Position numbers and translations under genes: made by a program. A stretch of DNA of 64,000 nucleotides from Azadirachta indica (Eukaryota > Streptophyta > Magnoliopsida > Sapindales > Meliaceae): assembly GCA_022749755.1 (NCBI GenBank), contig CM040447.1:8922087-8986086 (forward strand). The letters are read 5' to 3'. Position 1 is the stretch's first letter. Each line of letters starts with the position of its first letter. Below, one piece after another: positions 23,890 through 35,459 of the stretch. The notes beneath the pieces were generated by a model. That model was not told where the DNA came from. It saw only the letters and a program-made list of their open reading frames with translations, and ran no database searches.

Positions 23890-24500
23890 CTTTCCTTTTT
23901 CTAGTAGTAGTAGGAGTTTGAATTTACATAGAATCCGGGGTGTGTCCTACAGAATCTTAACTTGCTTTAAATTAAAACTTTCAAACATAACTTTTCTTTC
24001 ACTGTGAGAATCTCCTCCTGGCTAGGCTTACTTGTGGAGCGCCTAACCAGAGATCTACCGAGCTAATCTAATCAGGGCACATGAGGCTGACCAGGTGTTA
24101 GGCTTGTTAATAGGAAGCCCATTAATCCCATAGGCTCGAGGTCATCTTCCCAAGGAAGGAGAATTTTATTACTGAATTGGTAAAGTAACGTGCCCTCTTT
24201 CTTCAAATGTAGGGTTATATATATATATATACACACAGCTTTCCTTTTTCAAGTAGTATTAGGAGTTTGAATTTACATAGAATCCGTGGTGTATCCTACA
24301 GAATCTTAACTTGCTTTAAATTAAGACTTCCAAACTTAACTTTTCTTTCACCGTGAGAATCTCCTTCTGGTCAGGCTTACTTGTGGAGCGCCTAACCAGA
24401 GATCTACCGAGCTAATCTGATCAGGGCACATGAGGCTGACCAGTGTTAGGCCTATTAACAGGAAGCACATTAATCCCATGGGCTCGAGGCCATCTTTCCA
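23726..24500 (-). repeat. 3' LTR of the Tat element with internal tandem duplication
   Basis: Starts TGTTGATACTG and ends CTTTCCA, matching the right LTR (46222-46654). It is longer because a roughly 350-bp portion is present twice: 23793-24151 and 24152-24499 both run from AAGGAAGGARAATTTTATT to GGCTCGAGGYCATCTT. Each copy carries an (AT)n run, at about 23858-23881 and 24216-24230. Confidence 0.8.
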
Positions 24501-24933
24501 AACACCAAGCCTCTTAGTTCTAGTGGAAACTTTATTTTTTGAGTAACTCAAATTTCTTTCAAATAACACCCGACTGATGAGAACATTAAGCTGAACACAA
24601 TCTGCAATTCACTTTATCTGATGCTACATCATTCCTTCTTAACACCAGCTCTCCCGCTCAACAGGTGATAATAGAAGCCCTCTTAATGGCTGAACACAGA
24701 ACATAGTTATGACCTTTGAAATTCAAAAGAAGCGCCAACGGTGCGAAAAAGTGCCCACATTCTACCTTGATTCTTACGTTCGTGATTATCGTGTGTAAAT
24801 CCTTGCAACTGTTACCGCTTTAAGACCCTTCACCTTACTACCACATGCTCCCATGCAATTGGTCTACATCAACCGATGACTTCATAGCACCATCAGAGCC
24901 ATTCATTTCATTTACAATATAGAGCAAAAAAGG

Positions 24934-24940
24934 TATAAAA
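24934..24940 (+). promoter_or_regulatory. Candidate TATA box of the antisense gene
   Basis: TATAAAA in an otherwise coding-free stretch, followed about 30-130 bp downstream by CT-rich leader-like sequence (TTCTTCTTTCTCTACG). It faces the antisense gene, opposite to the host element. Confidence 0.4.
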
Positions 24941-25147
24941 CTTTTAGTCTACCCTTTTCAACTGTTTACTTCTCTTGCAAAACCTTCTTCTTTCTCTACG
25001 AACTTCACCCTCTGCTCTCTACAAGTTTCTTTCGTAGTTCGCAAACAAGTTTTGCCTTTCCTCCGATGCTTGCTTTTTACACTCTGTTGACCTTTTCATT
25101 ATAGTATGCTACTTCTCCCTCAAGCTCAATTACCGCGTTCATGTTTT

Positions 25148-25151
25148 TATA

Positions 25152-25187
<36 letters not shown>

Positions 25188-25188
25188 T
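25148..25188. repeat. (ATT)n microsatellite
   Basis: About 13 ATT/TTA units within the leader region of the antisense gene. Confidence 0.9.
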
Positions 25189-28100
25189 GCCAAAATGCAA
25201 ATCTACTGTTTTGTTTGAAAAAACATATTCTTTTCTCTTGGGTAGTTTCATGATTAGACCATAATTTTAGACTTACTTTTATGCCTTAAGATGCTAGAAT
25301 AGACTCGAAGGCTAGTACAAACCATTGCAACCACTTTAGAGCCTAACCCAAACGTTTTAAACTTCCTCACAAAGCAGAGATTCGGTCAGGTCCAAGCCAC
25401 AGCTTAGGAACCTTATAGTAACCTTAGGACTAAGTAGCATGAAGTTCCCTTGAACACAATTAATGCTTAACCTTAGTTTTCTCCTGTGGTGAACTCTAAA
25501 CTGAGTAAACTATATTATTGTTTGCTCAGGTTAATTATGATAAGATGTGAAAAACTTGATATGAGGAACATTCCCAATAGCCTAAGAAGTGAATTTGACA
25601 CTCCCTTGACAAGCTCATCTAAGACAGATTAAGAAGCCTAAAACCGGCTTTCTCTTAGCATTAAAGTTGAATTTATTAGGGAATATGGGACCTTTCCCTT
25701 CAAGAGGGCCCGACCCTTAGAAAATTTTGATCCTAATGCCGAGATCCCTTTAACCATCCTAAACACTAGGTCAAACTCCCTTAAATATTTTCACTCTAAG
25801 CCCGAAGTAGTGATTTTGTCTAACAGTTTTCTAACCATATATAGGGAGAAATGGACCCTAAACAAACCAATACGGGAGAGCAAGAAGTTCTCCAAAGCCT
25901 CGTAGATAAGGTACTTAACAAACTGATCAACATGTGCCTTCCCTTCTCCTTTTGAACACATATTCAAGGCACTTTCAATCCCGAGTAGACAAGGGGATGG
26001 GAACACAAGTGATAAGGAAAATGATGAGTCTAAGGATAATCAAAATGGGTCAGACTTTGAAGGGAACTCTTATACCAATAGCAGCCATTATCCTACATTT
26101 CAATATCTTCTTCCTAATCTAACCAAGGAAAACAGTCCATTTAAAGACGACAAATTCCCCTCTAGTGTTATTAAGGTCGACTTGATAGCTTTCAGGAGGC
26201 TCTATCAAATCCTAACTCTCTTACTCTTAGGGTCCTAGAAGCAAACGAATTCCCAAGCCGTTCAAGCAGGGATGAAATCGCCTTTAATGAGGAGCTATTT
26301 CTCATAAGGACTAGGTTACCATTGCAGCCATACTTTGCCGCTTTTTTCTACGGCTTTGGAATTCCTCCCAACCAACTGAACCTGAATAAGTGAAGAACCA
26401 TCACCGACTATGTATGATCTAAGCCATGGCCAAGCAAACCACACTGACCATCGATGAAATTAAACATTTATTTTTGCTCAAAAAAGGACCAAAAAAATAC
26501 CCAGGCTTTTACTACCTCCAAACCTGCACCAAGGCCAATAAATTGCTTATGTGTAACCCATTTTATAACAAAGATTAGAAGGATATATGGTTTTATGTGG
26601 GTAGGGACTGGTGTCAGTCTCTTAGCCGAGATGAATATACATGGCCTTATGCCTTATGCGCTTAAACCGTTCTTTATAAGTATATTTGACAGAGTTGGAA
26701 TGATGTATTCGATCCTTCATGATAAACATCATTGCTAAAGATTTATTAATAATCTTCTTTGTTTGTACAGCTGCTTAGGGTTCAAAGCCTGACTTAGCAG
26801 CCCCTTTTTTGTCAAAGATCAACACGAGGCACACAAAACAAGCTGAGCAGAAGACTTTACTTTTCTTTCATTAGCTTATAGCTTTCAACCTCATCGAGGT
26901 TGCCCCTACCCTTGAAGAGCTTGAAGCTACTATCAGGGTAGAAAAAGTACTTATTTTAGAAACTGATCAAGGTGTATCCACTACTAGTAAGAGTCAATAT
27001 TTTGGTCATCCTCTTTCTCGAAACATTTTTACCTTTATTCATGTTTTGTATAAGTTCTTCTTTTGTCTTTCATGCCTTATAGGGAAGATGGCTCCAAAGA
27101 AGAGTAAGGGAAAACTCCTAAGCTCCTTAGGGTCTATCTTCTCTTTGTTGGAGATCCAAACTAGGGCTTCAGTGCAGAACTAGCAAGAGCTATCCAAAAA
27201 ATCTATACAGGTCTAGAGCGGGTCACCTAAGAAGAAAACGACCAATCAAAAAGTAAAAGGGAAGAAGGTTGACCAGGGCTCTAAAAAGGACAAGTAGGAA
27301 CCTTCCAAAAAGTAGTTAGTGGAGGTTTTTAAAAGTGTCGGGGAGAGGCCATTCAAGAAATAACATATTGAACAAAAAGAAAAAATTATCGAAATGGACA
27401 ATCTCTCCTAGATAGACATTTCAGAGGAAAAAAGGGAGCTCTTTGAGTATTTGATCCCCTGCATCAATCATCTAGCCTATGCAGTTGACTCTTCCTTGTC
27501 TTCAAAAGTAAAGATTGCCACCACTAATCTCGTTCTGGAGAAAATTCTTCAGTAACTCGATAAGGTAACTACCTCTGATCTTCCCTTCTTGTTTTATTAT
27601 GATTACCTTATCTAACTTGTCGTTCAATTGGTGCAGGCATTCCATTATTTTAACTTATATATTAAAAGTGCCAAAGAATGCTCAATTGCCAATGTGAATT
27701 TGTACAAATCAATAGACCAACTTATTTCCAAGAAAAACTCATAGGAGAAAAAGTTAAGGGAATCAAAAAAGTGGGAGGAAAATCTGGAGGCTCAGCTGAG
27801 CAGGTAGAGGAAGAAGTGGGCAGAAGAGCAAAGCGAATCTTTGGAGCTGGAAGATGAGCTAACAAAGATCTGGAAGATGAGCTTGCTCAAAGTAAGGCTA
27901 AGACGAAGGAACAGTGCAATGCCTCCACCAAAGAAGCTTTGAAGTTGGCCTGCAAGATCTTTCAAAAGAAGTATGAAAAACTTGACCTGGGTTGGCTTTT
28001 TGATGATCTTCACATTCCCTGACTTGTTCAACCAAAAATCAAGGATCATTAGAGGGCCTTTTGTTGAGAAGCTTATTTAGGATCTTGATCTCACTCAACT

Positions 28101-28384
28101 TGATCCGACCACGCCTCCCCCTGAAACCGAAACTTTTGGCATCATATCGTCTCCGAAGTATGTATAATTCTTTAGCTCCTTTGTATATATATATATATTT
28201 TTTTAAAAACTCATGTTACGTGTAAACAATTATTTTGCTAAATGGAAATATTTTTACTTTTATTTCTATTTCTTCTTTTTGCTAGTTCAACGTTTATATA
28301 ATTGAATCGACTTGCTGAAGCGGACTAAAACTTGTCTTTAATCAAATAGTAGTAATAATCATATTCATTTAACTTAGTTGTTTC

Positions 28385-28740
28385 GCGTCCTGAACTGAGA
28401 TCAGGTCAATGATTTTTTTTGAAATAAAGATGATTATCACTATTTGAGTCAATCTTGAAGTCAAATCTGAATTGAGGTTATAGGTAAATTTTTACTATTT
28501 GATCTAAACTGAGATCAGATCTTTTTATAATAATAATTCTTTAGACAAAGAAATTTATTACTTATTATTTGGTCTGAACTGAGGTCAGACATTGTTACAA
28601 CAATCTTCAAATAAAGTCAGAGGTTAACAACTTTTTAATTACTGGTGCCTGATCTAAATTATTGTCAGATCTTTTTATGACATCTGAAGTAACATGACCA
28701 AGCAATTATTGTATGATCTGAACTAAGGGCAAGTCTTTTT
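28385..28740. repeat. Six degenerate repeats with a palindromic core
   Basis: Units near 28391, 28467, 28505, 28575, 28651 and 28718 share TGATCTGAACTGAGRTCAGA followed in several by TCTTTTTAT. The core TGATCT...AGATCA is an inverted repeat. Spacing is 40-76 bp. They lie between the integrase end and the 3' end of the antisense gene. Confidence 0.65.
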
Positions 28741-28759
28741 AAGTGGTAATCCTCTCAAG

Positions 28760-29900
28760 GAAAATATTTCTTCAACAACTCAACGTTTTACGGCCTCTTA
28801 ACTTCTTTCCTATCAAGGTATTGTAAGTTATAAACTCCTGGCTTAACGACGTTGATCATCTTATATGAGCCTTCCCAATTAGCTCCTAAGGCCCCTTCGC
28901 TAAGTATTTTAGTGTTTTAGGTGACCCACCACAGCATTAAGTCCCCATCCCGACAAGCTTTTAAACGAACCCTCTTGTTGTAGTATTTCGCCACAGCATC
29001 TTCCCAATTTGCTCATCAAGATGGCCGCCTATTAAAGTACTTTATTGCCTCATCAAGGTCTTATAGCAAATTTAAACTTAACAATATTGCCTCATCGCTC
29101 TTAAATTCATCAAAGTACTTTATTCTAAAGGAGGGTACTCTGATTTCTACTGGTTTTTCGCCAGTCGTTATTCTCGCTGTTGTCCGATAAGCCCAAAAGA
29201 CCTAAGGCAATTTATCCATCCATCTTCCCTTTTTAACGTTAAGTTGTTTCTTCAATGTCTTCTTGACAATCTTGTTTATTGCCTCCACCTGTCCATTTGC
29301 TATTGGATGAGCAAAGGACACAAACTGAGGTTGATACTTAGGTCAGGGCAAAATTCTCTAAATCTTGTATTATCAAACTACTTGTTGTTATCAACTATTA
29401 GTATGCAGGGGATCTCGAACTAATTAATTATGTTTCCCTCCACAAAGGTGATGGTTCTTTTCTCTGTTATGGTAGCTAATGGCTCTATTATGGTAGTCAA
29501 TAGCAATAATTGCACACTTTATCTGAACGCGTCTTGTCAAAAGTGGGTTGATCAAATCTAGCCCCCACTAAGTGAAGGGCCATAGGCTGAACAAAGGGGT
29601 GAGCTATTCAGAGGGCTGTTTTGGATATCTCCATAAAGCTGACTGTTCAGATAAGATTGAGCCATCTTCATTGCGTCCCAGTGCAATACTTAGCGCAGAA
29701 TGTGGTACGCTAAGGACATGCCTCCTCTATGGTCGACACAGTTGCTTGTGTGAACTTTTCTGAGCACGTAGCCTACCTCATTCTCGTGAACACATCATAA
29801 GTAAGGTAGCCCGAATCCTCACTTATATAATACTCTGTCAATCACCGAGTAACACAAGATTCTATTATTAACTTTCCCAGCCTTTTCAGTAAGGCAGCTT
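28760..29900 (-). pseudogene. Integrase of the Tat element
   Basis: On the minus strand from about 29480: AIDY, then (29330-29280) FAHPIANGQVEAINKIVKKT, the segment that carries the last catalytic acidic residue (the E of QVEA). FWAYRTTARITTGEKPVEI follows at about 29190, and the C-terminal tail at 28880-28780 reads LGANWEGSYKMINVVKPGVY. Stops and shifts lie between the blocks. The enzyme would have inserted element cDNA into the chromosome. The N-terminal zinc-binding part near 29800 is not clear. Confidence 0.7.
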
Positions 29901-30059
29901 TCTGTCTAAAATATATTCCTCGATCAGGTCCATCCAAGTTCAAACGTGGCATGCCATGCTAATCTGGTTGAATTATGCCTCTAGTTTTTTCACACTTTTC
30001 TAACTTAGCTAAGGCATCCATTTTGGTATTCTCCATCCGCAGGATCTAGGTTACCACCA

Positions 30060-30450
30060 CCCTTCTAAAGCACTTCACTAATTCCACGACCTTGCTCAAA
30101 TAGGCGTCCACGCTTTCACCCCTTATCTGAAACTTGCCAATTGACCTAGTTCATCACCAGTTGTGAATCTCCCCTTACTTCAAGATACTCAACCCCAATT
30201 GACAAAGATACGCCAAGTCCTGCCAATAAAGCTTTATACTCTGCTTCATTGTTGGTCACTTTGAAACAAAATGTAGGGCGTAAGCTAACTCCACATACCA
30301 TTGTCTAGTTAGGATTATGCCAGCTCCCCCACCTTGAGCGTTCAATGCCCGGTCTACATACAAAAGCCACATTTTCAAGTCACCTTGTTCCTTTCTGGTA
30401 ACGTGTTTACTCGCCTTGCCAGATAATGGGACACCATCGACTTCTATTTA
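30060..30450 (-). pseudogene. Archaeal-type RNase H domain of the Tat element
   Basis: Minus-strand reading gives LYVDRALNAQGGGAGIILT, then after a one-base shift KVTNNEAEYKALLAGLGVSL and EVRGDSQLVMN. These are the three blocks of the RVT_3-type RNase H (PF13456) that Tat elements carry after their own RT-RNase H. The first catalytic block has DRA where DGS is usual. The E of NNEAEY and the D of GDSQ remain. Confidence 0.7.
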
Positions 30451-30559
30451 TACTAAGCAGGTATGAAAGTGTTTTACACCTAACGTTACACTCCCATTAC
30501 CCTAAGGCATCATTAGTTCACCTATGTCTCGTATCACCATTCCTTCGGAGATTGACTTT

Positions 30560-31192
30560 TCTGCAATGAAATCTGTCAATGCTTGGGTTTTAATTGCCTT
30601 ACGAGGTCAATAGTCTATATTAAATTCGGTAAGCTCTATTGATCACTTGACTAATCTTCTTGAGAGATCTGGCATGTGCAGTATCTTCCACAAAGGTTGA
30701 TCGATAAAGACCACTACAATGTGTGCTTGGAAATACGGTCACAGCTTCCGTGCCATACCACTAACGCAAGGGCCAACTTCTCTGGTGGTAAGTATCTCTT
30801 TCCCACATCTATCAATGACTTACTTGTATAATAAATCAGCCAATAATTCCTCTTATCTTTTTTTACTAGCATCGAACTAATCGCATGGTTAATCACTATT
30901 AAATACAAATATAGCATGTCCCCAATCAATGGGCTGGCTAGATGAATTGGATTTGCCAAATAAGCTTTTAACTCATGGAAACTGTCTTCACACTTCTTCG
31001 TCTACTTTATGTACTTTCCTTTCTTCATGACTTGAAAAAATTGGAAGAATCTATTAGTGGCTTTAGAGATAAATCTCTTTAGCGCAACTAACCTCCCCAT
31101 TAAAGCCTACATCTTCTTCAACGTGGTGGAGGATTTCATGTCAAGTATGGCTTGAACCTTCTAAGGGTTTGCCTATATCCCTCATTCGCTAG
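30560..31192 (-). pseudogene. RT end and RNase H of the Tat element (left of insert)
   Basis: Immediately left of element C the minus strand continues the RT that stops at 42748: connection-domain blocks AILDMKSSTTLKKM, GRLVALKRFISKATNRFFQF and CEDSFHELKAYLANP. The open stretch 30959-30714 reads PLIGDMLYLYLIVINHAISS, IYYTSKSLIDVGKRY and PPEKLALALVVW, a typical gypsy RNase H. Reading across the C insertion (with one CCATA) links these to the RT at 42.7 kb, so C is a later insertion. Confidence 0.75.
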
Positions 31193-31197
31193 CCATA

Positions 31198-32607
31198 TGA
31201 TGAATGCTTAAAAATATAGGTTTATCAAGAGAAATATTATGATTTACACTTAATAATGTTTTTCTATTCCCCAATAATGAAGCATATTCCTTTGTATTGA
31301 ATTGTAAAATATGAATTGGACTAAATAGTTAGTTTTGCGCAGGTTTCGTATAATGAGCGTATCTTTCAATCCAAATCATCAATTGATGTGATTTGGGCTA
31401 GACAAACATAAACTCATCGTTTCACAACTTTGTAAGCCAAAGGTTGGACCAGTTCGAGCAATTAATGAGACGAAATTGGGCTTCAACAGAACTCAAGCGC
31501 ATCTTTGAATCAGCCAAACATGCTTCTGTATTTGGGCGTATCTCCCTAAATACATAACGAAAAATTATATGGTTAGGTGATCTAGAAAGCTGAGAAAGGG
31601 ATCTAAATCATTTATGTTTTGAACTTTCTCAAATTTCAATTGCTTAGTTATCCAAAAAGGGCTATCATTCTACAAGGGCGGTGGAGAAATGCGACTTGAA
31701 CATCTCTGCGTATTTTCAACACAACTCACAATCTAAAATAGCAATAAGGGTGAAATATGGACCATTAGAAAGATGAGTCATTCACCTATAACTTTAAATA
31801 GGCTGTTTTACAAAATTCGATGGTTTTCATAGTCAAACATTTGTTGGAAGTTGGTAAAACGTGATTAATTGGAAATTCACAAAATTATGTTCACACATGT
31901 GAAATGTTTTTTGTTTTACCTATATAAAGGAAGATGTGAAAGTGAGGAGGAGAGCAATTTGTTTCCATTTCTGCTTTCTTTTTGTAATTTAAATTTTAAT
32001 TAAATAATGTATTTCTAATTTCGTAATTAGTGTTAAGGGTGAACTTTTGATGATTTTATAGTTTTGCTCTTTGATCCTTTGTTTTGTTCTTCATTGCCAA
32101 TCTTTTTATTGATTGAGTACTATATTTTGCAAGTGATTTTGAATTGTTAGAAACCTTGATTCATTGTTAATAAATGGTACATTGAATGCTTAAATGTTTT
32201 CTACATATCAAGAGTAAGGCAACTTATAATTTTTCACCATCAACTAAAAGATAAGTCTTTTAATTTCTTTGTGCTTAAATGTTTTTTTTTCATTATCCAA
32301 TTAAGATTACTTCTTTTGATTCTTAATTTTGTTTTTCTTTAAAGAAAAAAAGATCAAGAATAAGTTCTATGCAAATCATTAAAATGGATCCTTAATGCCC
32401 TAATATATAATAATATTAAATTTAAATTTGATAATAAGCAAATTCATTCCATTTCTTATAATATTTGAATATTTGAACTTATAATATTTAGACTTTTGGA
32501 CTTGTGGACCTTATATAACGTATTCCCTGTGGACCGACACTCGGACTTCCGAACTTTATTACTTGAGACAACCTATACTTGGGAGTTACAACCTTTAAGT
32601 TGTAGCA
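31198..32607 (+). repeat. 5' LTR of element C
   Basis: 1410 bp, TGATGAATGC to GTTGTAGCA, ends TG...CA. A TATATAAAGGAAG stretch at about 31920-31932 is a good TATA box for the element's own transcript, followed by a leader with GTGAGGAGGAG. Confidence 0.95.
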
Positions 32608-32613
32608 AGTTTT

Positions 32614-32631
32614 TGGCGCCGTTACCGGGGA
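32614..32631 (+). other. Primer-binding site of element C
   Basis: TGGCGCCGTTACCGGGGA, 6 bp after the LTR. It is the tRNA-Asp-type site of Athila elements with one difference (GTTACC for GTTGCC) from that of B. Confidence 0.9.
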
Positions 32632-32978
32632 GTACGGTTTGTATAAAGTTTACTAGTTCTTGTTTAATTTTCTTTTACTAACTTTAACCTCTAACTTTAA
32701 CACCCTTTTTTATTTACTTCTTGTTATTTATTTTTATTGGGAAGCTCAGCTGCCCATTTACATTTACATTATGGTTGGTTCTACATATACCACCTAATTT
32801 TTGTTATTTATTTTGTTCATGGTAGGCTTTGCCACCTTTCTTAATTTTTTCTATTAAGTATTGTGTTGTTATTTTCATTTACAATAATTTTATTAAGAGA
32901 AAGGTTATACCACCTCTTTTCTTTTTTATTTGTTTTATTGTACTAACATTTTATTTTATTGTATTTTATTTTATTGTG

Positions 32979-33025
<47 letters not shown>

Positions 33026-33026
<1 letters not shown>

Positions 33027-34485
33027 TGCTTGGATGGTATCGTGATCTTCATTCTCATCGATTGGTGAAAGGTAATTCTGAAACCTCCTTTGAAAATCTG
33101 TTTGATTCATCTTCAAAATCATACACAACTAACACTATGGCTGAAAATGAAAGTATGCATAGAGAAAATGAAAATCATCATGTTCGAACCATGCGTGAAT
33201 ATTTGCAACCTCCTCGAAATTCATCTCCTTCATGCTTTATTTTTCCGCTTAATGCAAATAACTTCATATTTAACCCGGTATGATCCCTTTACTTCCTAAT
33301 TTCCATGGCTTAGAATCTGAGAGTCCTTATTTGCACTTAAAAGAATTTGAGCAAGTATGTGCCACATTTATGGATCAAACATGTGGTGAAGAGATAATTA
33401 AGCCAAAATTGTTTTCTTTTTCTTTAAAAGATAAAGCAAAAACATGGCTTAATTCATTAAAACCTAGATCTATAGGCACATGGCAAGAAATGCAAACCAA
33501 GTTTTTAAAGCAATTTTTTCCAATACATAAAACAAATGCTTTCAAGAGACAAATTCAAAATTTTTGTCAAAAAGAAAATGAGACCTATTTTCAATGTTTA
33601 GACAGATTTAAAGACTTGTTGAATTCATGCCCACACCATGGTTTTGAAAAATGGCGTACAATAAGTTTCTTTTATGAAGGGTTAACGCCAGAGACAAAAC
33701 AATTTGTTGAAATAATGTGTAATAGTGAATTTTTAGACAAAAATCCAGAAGAAGTTTTAGAGTATTTAGATCATTTAACTGAGAACTCTCAATCCTGGCA
33801 AACCACTAGTTCCTCTGAAAATTCAATTAGATCTAATATGACTAGTTCCAGTGGGGGTAAATATAATTTGAGTCAAGAAGATGATCTAAATGCTAGAATT
33901 ACAAATTTAACAAGAAAGATTGAAGCCATGGAATTAAGGAAAGTTAAAGAGGTCAAATCTGTGCATAATGGTGAAGTTTGTGAAATTTGTGAAGTCATGG
34001 GACATTCCACTCAAGATTGTCCAAATATTTCAATTTTTAAAGAAGTGTTGCATGACCAAACAAATTCTATGAATTCTTTCAAAAAGCCTTTTTCCTTTAA
34101 TTCTCCATATTCTGAAACATACAATTCTGGATAGAGAAATCACCCAAATTTTAGTTGGAAAAATGATAATCATGCTCATCCACCACCTCAAAAACCTTCA
34201 AATTTTCCATCATACCATTCACCACATTTGAAAACTCTTGAGGAAACGTTGCAAACATTCATAAGCAATCAAACATCATAAGCCATTAATGATATCAAGA
34301 ATACACTTTAAATATTGACCTCAGCTTTGCGCAATCAAGAGAAAGGTAAATTTCTTGCTCAACCACAACCAAATCCAACGGGTTAATTTCATGTAAGTGA
34401 TTCTAACTCAAATGGCACACAGCATGAGAATGCCAACTCCATCACTACTCTCTGAAGTGGTAAGGTCATTGATAAAACCATTTCT
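33026..34485 (+). pseudogene. Athila-type gag (element C)
   Basis: Start at ATG 33026 (MLGWYRDLHSHRLVKGNSE), just after an (ATT)n tract at 32984-33024 that is short in B. A one-base deletion near 33276 (compare B at about 10361) shifts the frame, and the reading continues from 33280. Capsid core: FSFSLKDKAKTWLNSLKPRS, KFLKQFFPIHKTNAFKRQIQ, CPHHGFEKWRTISFFYEGLT. The zinc knuckle CEICEVMGHSTQDC (CX2CX4HX4C) is at about 33978-34020. A TAG at 34132-34134 interrupts it, and three more stops follow in the Q/P-rich tail before 34486. Gag would package the element RNA; this copy cannot make a full-length protein without recoding. Confidence 0.85.
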
Positions 34486-35459
34486 TTGAAAGAGTTTGAA
34501 CCTAAAAAACCATCAAAATTAATGAGTGAGGAAAATAATATTGAACCTAAGATGTGTGATATTGAAAAATGCCCTATCCCTGCTCCTTTTCCTCAAAGAT
34601 TGCAACCAATTCAAAAGTTGAACCAAAATTCTGAAATTTTTGAACTTTTTAAGCAAGTCAAAATTAACATTCCTTTGTTAGATGCAATTAAGCAAGTTCC
34701 TTCTTATGCTAAATTTTTGAAAAATTTATGCACTATTAAAAGGAAGTTTAATGTTCAAAAGAAAGCATTTTTAACTGAGAATATTAGTTCGATTATTCAA
34801 CATAACACTTCACCAAAATATAAAGATCCTGGTTGTCCCACCATTTCTTGTGTAATTGAAAACTTTAGGATAAATCATGCTTTACTTGATCTTGGTGCAA
34901 GTGTTAATTTGTTGCCATATTCAGTGTATGAGCAATTAAGTTTAGGTGAGCTTAAACCTACTTCTACAACACTTCAACTTGCTGATCGTTCTGTGAAAGT
35001 ACCACGAGAAATACTTGAAGATGTGTTAGTCCAAGTAGATAAATTTTACTTTCCTGTAGATTTTATTGTTTTAAACACACAACCTGTTCCTAACTCAAGC
35101 ACCCAAATTTCTGTCATATTAGGACGTCTATTTCTTACTACATCTAATGTAATAATCAACTATAAAAATGAAGTTCTAAAATTATCCTTTGGAAACATGA
35201 CATTGGAAATGAATGTGTTCAATATTTGCAAGCAACTAGTGAAATTGATGATATGCATCAAGTTAGTTATATTGAGGAACTCGTTCATGACTGCTTTAAT
35301 GTTTCATCTTTTTCTGATCCCTTGGATGCCTGTTTAAATGGTTGCAATGATTTCAATTTTGATGAAAATCTTGAAGTATCTCATATTTATTCTCTTTTAA
35401 AATCTTCTCACGTTTTGGAAGTTAATAAATGGAGACCAAAATTTGAAGACTTACCTTAA
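34486..35459 (+). pseudogene. Aspartic protease and linker (element C)
   Basis: The open stretch begins in the gag-protease linker (CPIPAPFPQRLQPIQKLN, QVPSYAKFLKNL). The protease active site reads ALLDLGASVNLLPYSVYEQL (about 34882-34941). In this lineage DLGAS replaces the common D-S/T-G, and the catalytic Asp is kept. The second block is ISVILGRLFLTTSNVIINY. At about 35230 a frameshift moves the reading to 35226-35459 (YIEELVHDCFNVSSFSDPLD, SHIYSLLKSSHVLEVNKWRP), the linker to RT. Function would be maturation of Gag-Pol. Confidence 0.8.

Larger units (their letters stand above)
24934..28150 (+). pseudogene. Fossil antisense gene of the Tat element (PF04195-like)
   Basis: A plus-strand gene inside the minus-strand element. 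The clearest part, about 26040-26400, reads SYTNSSHYPTF, LRVLEANEFPSRSSRDEIAF and LPLQPYFAAFFYGFGIPPNQ. This pattern is what I recall for the plant 'putative gypsy type transposon' family (PF04195). 26575-26740 continues it. Likely introns: 26987-27082 (GTAAGAG...TTATAG) and 27565-27636 (GTAACT...GTGCAG). The exon between begins MAPKKSKGK, a basic stretch that could be a nuclear signal, and 27720-28010 is a charged coiled coil (SLELEDELT, then DELAQSKAKTK in another frame). Several stops and frameshifts; a fossil. Antisense accessory genes are known in this lineage, for example in maize Grande. Confidence 0.6.

Noticed and set aside
29572..29763. Plus-strand ORF of 63 codons
   Set aside because: Shadow of the decayed Tat integrase on the other strand.
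32829..33068. ORF with a long tyrosine run
   Set aside because: Translation of the (ATT)n tract in the leader of element C; another frame of the same region is the gag start.
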